Position numbers and translations under genes: made by a program. This document shows positions 25,001 to 36,398 of a stretch of 64,000 nucleotides of DNA, one piece after another. Origin of the DNA: Gossypium raimondii (lineage: Eukaryota; Streptophyta; Magnoliopsida; Malvales; Malvaceae); the NCBI RefSeq assembly GCF_025698545.1, contig NC_068571.1, positions 44,735,733 through 44,799,732 on the forward strand, written 5' to 3'. Position 1 is the first letter of the stretch; the number at the start of each line of letters is the position of its first letter. Below the pieces are notes generated by a model. The model saw only the letters and a program-made list of their open reading frames with translations, had not been told where the DNA came from and searched no databases.

Positions 25001-28000
25001 GAAATCTAACTTTGATAACTTTTAAATTAATTTAAAGAATTTGTTCAATCAGTATGCTTAATGATTGAATTGATATCAAAGTTTTTTCAATTATGAAGCC
25101 TGAAAGATTTTTATGCTAGATAATGTCGATTAGAAATAAGAAATCGAATATATTCATAAACTAGTTAGAATAAATAAAAATAAAGTTGAAATTATCATAA
25201 ATAGTCGAAATTTTATAAATAATGAGCGCATTATATGAAGGACAAACCAATAAGCTTAGCTGATGAAATTGTCATGAAATGAGTCGAGTATACAACTGAA
25301 ACCACTATGCAGATTCATAAAATAACTTAACTGATATAGTCAAAGGCAAATGCGATGAAACATTAGACGATTAATCAAAAATGTCTTACAATGATTCCTA
25401 AAACGTACATGAATCGCTACAAATACTGCTAATGTCGTTTAGGTAAGATGTAATTTTACAGATAATAAACTAGTACCATATTGATGGAAATTAATAGTTC
25501 TAGAAAATCATATAGTTTGAAGTAAATTTGTGAAGATTGAGAAGTGAAGAACTATTACAGAATCGAGAATGAAATCAGCTACTCCATAGAACTTCAGATG
25601 AAGTAGTAAGTCCGAAGTAGATTGACAAATTGATTATAGAATCGATTTGACATTTGAATTATCGACTGCATGATAGCGTTGAACTTTGGTTGCTAACAAT
25701 GTGCAATAGGAAAGGTTGAGTTCTACGATAAGGTTAGGTCAGTCCAATAAATTAAGTAAGGAGTAATGTTGTACAAGTGGACAAATGAGAACGTATGACT
25801 TAATCAATGAAGTACTAGTTGGGTTATGATAGAAATGAAGAAAAGGTAGGATTAAGGAGATTCAGGAGAAGGCCTACATGTATTCTATGACAAAGAAGAC
25901 TTGTAAAATGTTCAGCTGTGAATGAATCTGACAATCAATGTTAACATGGTGATTGCCTATGATAGCATAAGACTGCAAAAAATGTCAAGAAAGAAGGTCA
26001 CATTCGACGAATAAACGACCTAAATGAAGTGAATTATCAGAGAACGGTGATAAACAAGAATGGGTAGCAGAAACCAAAAAGCAGAAGTCTTCAAGTGAAC
26101 TAAGTCCAGATTGTGAGAATCTGGATCTGGAAGGCACAATTTAGACAGAAGAGTGAAGTATTCGAGGATAGGCAGACGAATTAGTTGATAAGAAAAAAGA
26201 TCAACGAACCTGTTGCAATAAATCGGAAACTTGAGTCTAACAATCCGGTGAATGAATTGAGAACAACTAATTAATGGTCCATGCAGTACAGGATAGATTC
26301 TACCTATGGTGAGTTACTAAGTTAGGATAATGTTGATCAGTCTTCAAATGAGGTTATGGCTAAGAGAATTGTATGATTTGGACGTTAGAATGTAGTGCAT
26401 GCCTTAGAGTTTGAGTCGAGATAGTGGCCCTTAATCAGATGTCAGATTAATAGTGTCTTACACTTACATGAATGAGAATTAATCTTGAATATAGCTGGTA
26501 TATCAATTAGTTCCAATTAGAGGATTGATAATGCTGAGATACAATGTAGAGCACTAGAATCACCATGAAGATTCACTGATTGTGAAACAATACTAGATAG
26601 CCTTAACTAAGAGGAACCATGAAAGATCTAAAGTCGATAATGATGATGACGATACAAACTATAGGATCAAGAGAGCATCCGGAGCATTGAAACGAAGCCG
26701 TATTCAGACTTGTGAAGGATACATGTTATACTCGAATGTATATGTAGTCGGGAAAGATTAGATAAGTACAAGAACGATAAGAGTCGATCTAAATGCAAAG
26801 GCAGACAAGACAAGAATAAGACATAACCTGACTCAATTCAAGATTATCGAGGCTTGGATGAAATGGAATGGGAATGGAAACCCAAAAAGACATGAAGCGG
26901 TTAGAAAGCCAATTCCATATACTGAGGACAAGTCAATGTAACCAAAGGATTATTGAGCTGAGAGTTGCACAATATTAAAATTGGAACTTATGCAATGTAA
27001 ACATGTCGGCAATTCATTCGAGACTGAACTTAGTACAAGAGGTAACGAATTGTCAATAAGGGATTGAATTTGAAAGATCGATCTCAGTAAAGATGTGAAT
27101 CATTAGTTAGCACTTGATTTAGATATCATAAAGAGTGGAAGTATAACATAGCACTTGTGAATAAGAAACCAGAGAGTCTCGCATTTGGAAAGAAGTATCA
27201 AAGAGTTCATTAATGAAGGGGATAGGCAAATCAAGTCCGATTTACGTTAAGATTTACATACTTAAGAACAGTTCATGAAAGATGGGAGCAAGTGAGACAA
27301 TTGCACTATATCGAAACATGAATGACTCGATGCGATTAGAGATCGGATGGCATGAGCCAAATGCGAGGAAATTGAAATGACCAAATCGAGAAGGACATTA
27401 ATAAACTGAAGAGCAGATAATGGATAAATGCATACAGTTAGCAGAAACTGTCTGGTGCAAGTTCATTATGGTAATTCGCATTAATTGAAAGTATCGAGAG
27501 ACGATAATGTTAACAACTCTGACAAGTTTCCGAATTGAGCAATCATACTATCATGATACTACCAGATCTTACTGAAATATGATACCAATCAAGCCAAATT
27601 ACCTGACAACAATGAGCAATGATAAGGCTCGGTAACATAACAACTGGTAATCGATGCATGGAAAATGGAACAAGGAAACAATGCGAAACGAGATATCAAT
27701 TCGAGAGTCATGATGTAGAGAAAATTTGAGCAAATGAGAAAGTACAAGATGGAATTGACGCAATAGATAATTGAGTGTAGGGTCCTTAACAAATTAGTTA
27801 CGAAGTCGATGAAGAATCAAGGAGTGTCCAAGCTGAACTACGGATTATATACAGAAGACTCATAGTCAAGAATGTTCGAGTTATCGTTCAACCGACTAAG
27901 ATGAATTATAGCTTCAGGACAAATGAGAGAAGAATATAGTGCGGAGACATGAAGTTATTAAAGAGCAATCAGTATAGATACTAACAGATGATTACATTAG

Positions 28001-30060
28001 TTGGCCAAGAAAGAGGTGTGTTGTAGATCCAAAGTCATAGTCCGATAAAATCCTTATAAGAGATTACCAGTCTTACATTAGATTGAGCATCTATTACAAT
28101 TAGCAGTAGTCCATAATTTCTCAGAGATGTAATTAGGATGAAGCGTAAACGTCGTAGCAAGAATAGACATGGAAATGGCAACTCTATGAGAATACATGGA
28201 AAAATGCGAGATTACGAAATGAATAAAGCAAACTTAACGGATTAACATTCGGTCTCAATGCAGCAAACATCGAAAAGTCAAGTTGAAATGAACTTACATG
28301 TGATCAATTAGGAAGACCTTCATTCAGCGATTCATTCTACAAGAGCTGTTGATGTAATGAAATGGTATTAAAGTACGATAAAGAATAAGTTAAGATTAAA
28401 ATGAAGATAATGAATTGACCAGGTAACGAGACCAATGATACCATTGATCGATTAGAGCTGGACGATTCATCAGGGTCGAAGTGACACAAGCCGACATCAT
28501 GACAACAGAGAAGTCCAAGCATTCATATCGATAATGGAAGTACAGATGAAAATCATTATGGACACCTTAAAATTACGTATGGAATTACAATGACATGCAA
28601 AAGTGTAACGATATGAAAGAACGTAATGAGTAATCTGAAGGTTATCAAAGATGGACATGAATTCAATAGATAACTGTCTGTGGAGCCAATCTAAATCATT
28701 TCGTACTATGATCAAAACAATGAAGAAGGTAGAAGGATCGATAGTAGACTGCAAGAAGACTAAATCGCCAAAGATTGATGGAAATTGTAGATCCAGAACT
28801 GAATCACATGACTCATGAATGGCAAGCACGAATTATTCATAGGATCAAAAGGACTATTTACAAGTTGTATGGATGTAGAACAATGGTAAAGGATTGCTAA
28901 AGACGGAATTGAAAAGATGGAGAAGGTCTAAGAAGGAGAAACTAAAACGCCGTTGGTTTTCAAGCAGGAAAGAGGAATTCCAATGGCCAAGAAGTAAACA
29001 ATACACTTTAGATGCTAAACGGAACAAATCAAAGAATGGCTGGCTTGATACAAAAATGAAGTTAAAGAAGGCCATTTATTTTGGTGAGCAAGATATGAAG
29101 TGAAAAACCTTAGGGAGTTGACAATAAGGTCAAATTGTGAAACGGTAGAAACGATTAAATATTAGACATGACAGAGGTGAACAGGTCCATGCCCAGTATA
29201 GATTTTTAGGAAGTTACCAATATGTTAAGACTTATTCAATGCCCAATCAATAATTGGCTTGACATATATTGGAAAAATCCAAGACGAATGCGGGATATAA
29301 CATTCCATGAAGTGAAAATACAAGGAAATTGACAAAACTAAATGTTCCAATTGAAAAACGTGATACCTCTTAGAAACAATGGAAAACCTTAGGTTTAGGA
29401 AGAAAGATTGAGGAAAATAATGAGCATAACAATGAATGATTCCATAAAGATTGGTTGGAACTTAAATGAAAATGAAACCAAGTTAGTCAAATTAGAGGTT
29501 GATTTAAAAGAATCGGAGTCAAAAAACCCTTATGAAAAAGTTAATTCCATTTTTAACAACCCTTAGACAGCCAATTTGATAAAATTAAAAAGGTTTAAAT
29601 TATCTTAAAGTTCAAATCAAGGGACCGTACAATGTTTGAAAACGAGATGGAAGGAAGTACCATAAGAAAAGACACAAAAAGGATACCGGATAGAATAATG
29701 AACAAGCTTAATATCAAACTGATTAGGATGGTCCTAACCAAAAAGATGACGAAGTTCACATAATTTGGACCCAACTAGCGAACTAAACAATTGTAAAAAA
29801 TAAAATCACGAAGCAGATGGAAATTAAATAATTGCAGTAAGTTTACAGTCATACAAGAAAGCAATTTAAGGAAAATTAATTAAATGCAAATTCATTCATC
29901 TACCTTAGATCTATCCTTCTTTGATAGACAAAATTGATCTTGCAAAAAAATTGGAAATTGAGCACACAGTGTAAAATCATGAAAGTAATTATCTGAGGTT
30001 TTAAGATGATCGAGTAACTTAAATGAATGGGAAAAATCCTTAAGGAAAGATACAACTCCC
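19067..30060. other. 11 kb non-coding block of unusual composition, nature unknown
   Basis: No frame resembles a known protein and stops are dense in all frames. From about 19.07 to 25 kb the sequence is very AT-rich (about four fifths by eye). From about 25.4 to 29.9 kb it becomes less AT-rich and purine-biased on the plus strand (many 'gaatga', 'agaagt' words). Long homopolymer runs are scarce: I noticed none of eight or more between about 19.1 and 29.5 kb, unlike the flanks. No tandem array, long inverted repeat or LTR is apparent. A Lys/Arg-rich frame at 28894-29103 is the only stretch with a faintly coding look and matches nothing I know. Confidence 0.5.
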
Positions 30061-30933
30061 TTTACAATTTTCTTCCCTAAATGCATAGGCTATTAAGTAA
30101 TAACCTTCGATTATATTTTATCATTTTTCTTCCTTGTAATGTTTATATTGTTTCTTAAAAATATATTTATATAGTTATATTATGCTGTAAAAATTGAACG
30201 TTGACAATGACAATATAGAACGATCGCAAAGCAATAAGAAAAAAACACATAGATTTTACGTGGAAACTTTTTCGAAAAAAATCACGGGCAGAAGAGAAGA
30301 AAATTTACTAGTGTTGAAAATAGAATGATACAAGAAGAGTTCCGATTACATATATTTAAAGGCTGAAAAACATTATTCTAATCAAAGTCAAATAGAAAAA
30401 AATGTAGTTCTATACGAATTTAGTTATGCAACATAGTAAAAAACTAATGCCTTAGGTAAATAAAAAAATGGTCTTTAACCATTATCATTTTAAAAAATTA
30501 ACTCTAAACTATTTTCTGTCAAAAAAATTAAAGTGAACTGATTGAAATGGAAAGGATCAAACCTGGCAATCACACTAATCCTTTTTTTTTCCTTAGAAAA
30601 TAATTTTATTGAAATGGTGAATAAAAGTGGTGATGTCAATCATAACACCACATAATGATTCCATATCCAAAATGACACCTAATCAATGCAAGACGGCAAA
30701 ATGTCAAAAGAAACAATACAGCCTCAGCCAATAAAGATAACCAGCAACAAATAGCAACAACACCTTGACATTAACACTAGAAATTGAAGATCTACCAAAC
30801 TACCCTCTTGGTTCTCCGTTTTGTCATTGTATTTCCTAACATCAATAACCACCATCAAACTAACCTCAACCATCTTCGAGGAAACAAAAGGACACCAAAA
30901 TGATACAAAAACATAAAAAGTATATTGCAGCAA
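30061..30933 (+). repeat. 0.87 kb direct repeat, right copy
   Basis: Partner of 9871-10739. It shares the poly-T tract near 30583-30591 and the text through tatattgcagca. Beyond 30933 the sequence continues to about 31210 with similar texture but without a partner at the left copy, so the original locus probably ran through here and the left copy is the truncated one. Confidence 0.8.
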
Positions 30934-31500
30934 AGCCTTGCACAAACTCAATAGAGGACACCAACAATTGCAATTGAATCCAAAGAACATCAAAGATGAA
31001 GCAAATTATTGCAACCATCTCGCAAGCATCTTCAAAACATTATATTCCCACCTTATATAAATTACATCCCAGAAACAAACACACAATCCTACCCACCTTT
31101 GTAAAGGAGACCACAAAATCAACACTCTTTCAACATTTTTGAGTTGAAATCGTGAATTTCTTTGAAAAACAAAACAAAGCATAAAACTCAACAAAACCTC
31201 AAGGCAATGAACATACACCCAGGTTAAACTAGAAAATTTTTTTTAGTGGCCAAAATTAAATTGTAATTTTTACGATAGAAAAAATGAAATTTCACCATTT
31301 TAATAGCTTATATCTTTATAATTTTTAAAGGATTAAATCAAATTTTTATATTTTTAGGGGAGCCAAAGTTCAATTTTACCTTTCCTAATTTAAAATTTTT
31401 AAAAATTTAAAGGGCCTAAAATGATAATTTTCTATTTTAGGGAAGGTCGGGGCCCCTACCAACCCTTTTAGTTTCGCCCATGCATGCACCAAGTTGTGTG
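30934..31500. other. Spacer with a dispersed repeat
   Basis: No gene is supported. The stretch 31228-31497 is a copy of dispersed repeat family C (see 49010-49225), ending in a GC-rich piece near ggggcccctaccaaccc. Confidence 0.45.
31228..31497 (+). repeat. Dispersed repeat family C, copy 1
   Basis: It shares ccattttaata, ttatatctttataa and later AT-rich words in the same order with 49010-49225. The layout, AT-rich with short GC-rich ends resembling 'gccaccaaccc', suggests a non-autonomous element, class unknown. Confidence 0.45.
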
Positions 31501-31686
31501 ACCTATCAAATTAGGCTTCTGCTCTTAGAGAAGAGTATTCGAACTTTGAATTGGTAAATAAAGTGTGAGAGAATGCCTATTATTTTGACCAAACAGCACG
31601 CGTTGTCCCAACAAGCAGCACTTTGTCCCAACGACGCGGCGGTTCCTCATGTCCCAACGACATATCAAGTCACGTCACGACGTGTC

Positions 31687-34358
31687 TGTAACATGCCCAA
31701 AAATCTCCGAAGTCTTGAACAATGATAAAAATATAATAAATTAGTTGAAATTTTGAGAAAAGTTGGAAATTGGAAATTTAAAGAGTTATGATACATAAAA
31801 GATAGATGCATAAGATATTTGAAAAAGTATAAATATTAATATAAATTTTTGGGAACCGATTAAATTAATGGAAAGTATTGGGACAAGATGAGAAAGTTGG
31901 GTGTTGAAGGATTAAATTAAATTGTTGAAAAAGGAGGAGGGACTAGAGGTGAAAATATACCAAAGGAAATAAGACACATGGGTGTTATTATAGAAAAAGT
32001 GAAAGGGTAAAATGTTGAAGGAATTGAAAAGATAACTATGAAAAGTAATGGCTTAATTATAATTAAGTAGAAAGGGTAAGATGATAAATAATACAAAAAG
32101 ATATTTTTGTATAGATAAATTGATGGAGAAGTCTAGAAAAATGGGAAAAAAAAGGATTAAAAAAAAAGGTATAAAAGCCATCAACCATGGTACTTCACGT
32201 CAGTCACCATTTACCCCCCATTTTAACTTTTATTTTTCTTTTAATTTAGTCCCTCGCACCAAATACGAATCAATTAAGCTAGTTTTTCCTAAATTTCTTC
32301 ATGATTTGTGAGTGAGATCAATGGAGGGGAATAGTAGTTACATTAATTTCATGAGAAGAGCATTCATGGGAGTTTTGAAGGAGAGAGAAAATAAAGATTA
32401 GACTTGAATATAAGTGTTTGAGGTAGGAACTATTAACTTCTCTTGAAATACATGTTAGTTTTGATTAGAAAACATGAATTATGATATGTGAACATGATTT
32501 TTAATGTGAAAATATTGTGTATTTTGATATGAAAAATTGAAGAAAAGTGAAGGAAGTTGATAAACAAATAGAGAAATAAAGCAAAGAAATGGACAAAGGA
32601 TGAATGAGGAGAAGAGAGTTGATTTCATGCTTAAAGTTGTAAGTACAACTAGAATCTTACTTGTTTTGGTTATGAAGTTAATTGTTAGAATGAATATAAT
32701 TTTAATATGATATTCAATTACAAATTTATATGTTGAATAAATGAAGAATAAGGCTTGATAATGATTAAATATAATAAATAATGAATAGATTGTATTTATT
32801 AACTTGAAAGAGATGACATGTGAATGTGATAAGAAATTGTGATGGAATATGAAAATTAAATAGAGAAATGAAATATGTTATATACATAATTGAAAGAAAA
32901 GATATTGTTACATGAAATGGCATGATTTTCTAATTTGTAAAATAAGTAAAAGTGATAGGTGAAATGTATAATAATAATAATTAGTGAAATTATGGAACAT
33001 TATTAAATATTGAGGCAGGTTACCTGAGCTAAGGAAAGAGGAATATATAATTATACGAAGTATTGTTATAAGGATTAAATGGTAAAAAGTGTAAAAGTGA
33101 CGTGTGCATATTATGACTTGCCCAAGTAGACGAGATAAGAACTATTGGGATATTAGTGACATGCCATTAAGGAACCATAGCGTGCTAGCTCTCTGATTAT
33201 TAGCACGTTAGTGCTCTTCGATTAGCACATTTGTGCTCTCTGTTCATCCGTTTCGGCGGTGTTTGTTATGTTTCGTATATCTTATGTGTTCTATTAAGTC
33301 TACTAGGCCTCTGAAAAAGGTACAAAACTATTTTAGTGATTATTGAATCATATAGATTATATGTGTTGAAAAGTTATGAAATTGAGAAAAAAAAATAAGA
33401 AAATATATGGCTGAAATAAGTAAAGTAAATTATCAGAAATTTTAGCTATGTGAAGTAAATGAGAATTTAACATAAATAATGTGATTCTAGTATTATATAG
33501 ATGATAATTAAATCAATATGTTCAGTTGGTGTTTAATGAGTAAATAATAAATGTGGACCTAATTGTAAAAAAAATAAGTGAATTGGTTGGTAAACTATGT
33601 ATGATGAATACAAGCAGGTCATTTAAATGATTATGTGTAGTGATAATAAATAAGTTACAATTTATAATATAGATTATGATCTAAATAATAGTTGTACTTA
33701 CTAAGCTAGTAATAGCTTAACGCGTGTTTATACGCGTAGGTTAAAAGTAGAAGAAAAGAATCTTTGAAGATTGAAGGCACCTCATCCACATCAGTGGATC
33801 CGAGAAAGGAGTAAAGTATTAATTTCTATTGTTTCAGTAAATGGCATGTACCTAGGTATGTGTATTAAGGTTGAATGTGATGGGACTGAAATGTGAATCT
33901 CAATGTTTGCTTAATTCATATGAAATAGTTTAAATGTTAATTAAGTGATATAGGAAAATTAGATTTTAGAATGCTTAATTATGATTTATATTTGAATTAA
34001 ATTGGCTTAAAATTTTGAGATTTGAACAAAGGTTAAACTAGGTAAACTTTAGGAGTTAATTTGGCAAATTATCCCTTGAATTTCAAACTTAAACACGGTT
34101 CCTGAAATCTACACAGTCGTGTTCTTTGTTTTTCACAATGGCTCTTATTTCACTTTAAAATTTTGTTCTAAATGCAAGAATGGTTGAAAAATTTTATTTC
34201 GGCTTATCTCGAATACCAATAATTAATATACTGAAATAATGGAACTAATATGTACAAATTATAATGTTATCTTATTCAGATATTATTATAGTTTCTGAAA
34301 ACCAATGTAGCACTTCTATACTTAATCCGGTAATCAGGTTGGGTATAGGGGTGTTACA
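31687..34358 (-). mobile_element. Solo LTR (2.67 kb) inserted in the copia 5' LTR
   Basis: The insert starts TGTAACATGCCC and ends GGGGTGTTACA, so it has TG...CA ends and a 7-bp terminal inverted repeat. It is flanked by a perfect 5-bp duplication, gtgtc (31682-31686 and 34359-34363). It holds no coding frame or internal element region, hence solo LTR. Read on the minus strand it starts TGTAACACCCCTATACCC, like the second solo LTR at 36399, so the two probably belong to related Ty3/gypsy families. Inside, at 33170-33240, lie the repeated words 'ttagcac(g/a)tt(a/t)gtgctc'. Confidence 0.85.
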
Positions 34359-34484
34359 GTGTCGACGTGGAATATAAATTTTTCAACTTTTCTTCTCCCA
34401 ATTTAACTCTATTTTTAGTTTCCCACTTAAACTTTGGTTAACCTAGAGTTATTCTAGTCAAATATACTACGAACTTTAGCTTAT

Positions 34485-34500
34485 AAATAGGCCTTAGTTA
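34485..34500 (+). promoter_or_regulatory. TATA box of the copia 5' LTR
   Basis: cttataaataggcctt lies about 270 bases upstream of the LTR 3' end, where the U3 promoter of a copia LTR is expected. Confidence 0.45.
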
Positions 34501-34808
34501 CTCTAGGTTTAAACACAACAGAAATATTCAGATTGAGAGAATTTTGTTCTTTGATTTGAAGAGTTTTTTTTTTTGGGATTCGAGTTTTCCTTCAATTTTC
34601 TCTATCTTTTGTACTCTCCTTTATTTATAGTGAAATCTCCTTTTGCTCGTGATTTTTTATCCTCATTTGAGGAGTTTTTTTCACATCAAAGTTTGCGTTT
34701 TCAATCTTTTCGATTCTATTTTATTTACTTGTTCATTGCATACAGAGGTTTATTCCTTACAAACTGGTATCAGAGCTAGTTCAATTTTCGTATTCGACTG
34801 GTTCAGAA

Positions 34809-36390
34809 ATGGAAGCATCAAGGTTTGATATCAACAAGTTTGACGGCATCACAAATTTTAGTCTATGGCAAGTTTGTATGTCAGCAATTTTGATCCAGAG
34901 TGATCTTGAAATGATCATTGTAGAGAAGAAACCTAACAACATGGAACAATTAAAATAGGATAAGTTAGATAAAAAAAAGTTCTATCTACAATTCAATTAT
35001 GCCTAACAAATAATGTGTTACAGGATGTTTTGAAAGAAAAAATAACATATACGTTGTGGAAGAAACTAGAAGCCTTATACATGACGAAATCCTTAGCCAA
35101 CAAGTTAGTATTAAAACAATGTCTCTACACATTCAGAATGGCCGATGTGAGCCTATTAGAGCTCATATTAGAGAGTTTGTTACCCTTCTTAATGATTTAT
35201 TGAATCTTGAAGTAGAGATTAATGATAAGGATTAAGCTTTGTTGTTGTTATGCTCTTTGTCTTCTTCTTATAAAACTTTCAAGGAAACTTTGATTTATGG
35301 GAGAGATCATCTCTCATTTGAGGACGTGAAAGGGAATCTGTTGAGCAAAGATAAACTTGATAATGAGTTAGGACCAAACAAAAAGTCAAACAGGGAAGCC
35401 TCAGTTCTAGTTACAAGAGGCAAACAACAATCGAGAAAGCCAAATTGAAACAGGTCTAAAATGAGATCTAAATTCAAGAACCATGACAAATATTGTGGCT
35501 CTTGCTAAAATGTGGGACACGTTAAGGCAGAATGCTAGAAACTTCAAAATAAAATTAAAAGGGATACTAAAAATGACGAGAGAGATAAGCAGAAAGCCGA
35601 AGTTACTGATGCTAGTGTAGTCGAAGATAGAGGTGATGATTTCTTATTAGTGTCGACGAGCAAAAGCTTCAATCTTACTTCCAAATGGATCTCAGATTCA
35701 GGGTGCTCCTATCACATGTGTTCCAACAAGGACTGGTTCTCCACATACAATTCGGTTGAAGGTGGAATTGTGCTAATAGGGAGCAATTCTCCATTTAAGA
35801 TAGTCGGCACAGGAACCATACAAATCAGGATGCATGACAGAATTATTCGAACACTTTCAAACGTTAGGTATGTACCTGACTTAAAGAAAAAATTCATCTC
35901 GTTAGGAATTTTGGATTCTAACGGTTGCAGGATAGTCATTGAATCAAATGGCTTAAAAGTCTCTCATGGAGCTCTCGTTGTGATAAGATGACAAAAAAAA
36001 GACAGTCTATATATTCTGCAAGGGTCAATGGTAACTAGTGCGACTACAATTACAGAAGAACTGAAATTGTTGCCACGTCGAGACAAGGATGACCCCGATG
36101 TCGTGACGACACGCCGATGACATTCTCCACGTGACGACAACGTGATATCATTCTTTCTCCACCGATTCCGATTAAACCAAACTTTGGCACATGCGACTAG
36201 GCCTATGAGCGAGAAAGGTTGTGCAATAGAAGACTTTTCAAAGACACTGGAGTTGGTAAGTTAGGTTTCTACGAGCATTGCATTTTCGGGAAGCAAACTC
36301 AAGTCAACTTCGATTCAGCAGTGCACAAAACAAAATGGACTCTTGATTACATTCATTTCAATTTATGGGGTCCGTCTCCCAACATCTCAA
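34809..36390 (+). pseudogene. Copia Gag, protease and integrase N-terminus, broken
   Basis: Gag starts at 34809 (MEASRFDINKFDG...), with the typical W in NFSLWQVCM, and is soon interrupted by stops. A CCHC zinc knuckle is recognisable around 35490-35535 although one cysteine neighbour is now a stop. The protease active site lies in WISDSGCSYHMC (35683-35718; DSG triad). The pre-integrase and integrase zinc region follows at about 36200-36390 (MSERG, CEHC-like YEHCIFGKQ, LDYIHFNLWGPS), cut by the solo LTR insertion. A GC-rich patch at 36070-36180 replaces the expected linker. Confidence 0.75.
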
Positions 36391-36398
36391 AAAGAGGT

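Noticed and set aside
28894-29103. Lys/Arg-rich frame as a small gene
   Set aside because: It has no recognisable motif, splice partner or promoter and lies in the anomalous block; composition alone explains it.
9871-30933. The 0.87 kb direct repeats as LTRs of one 21 kb element
   Set aside because: The copies lack TG...CA ends, no primer-binding site follows the left copy, no polypurine tract precedes the right copy, and the enclosed coding part starts and ends mid-element.
31687-34358. A complete LTR element instead of a solo LTR
   Set aside because: There is no internal repeat of the ends, no coding sequence, no primer site and no polypurine tract within the insert.
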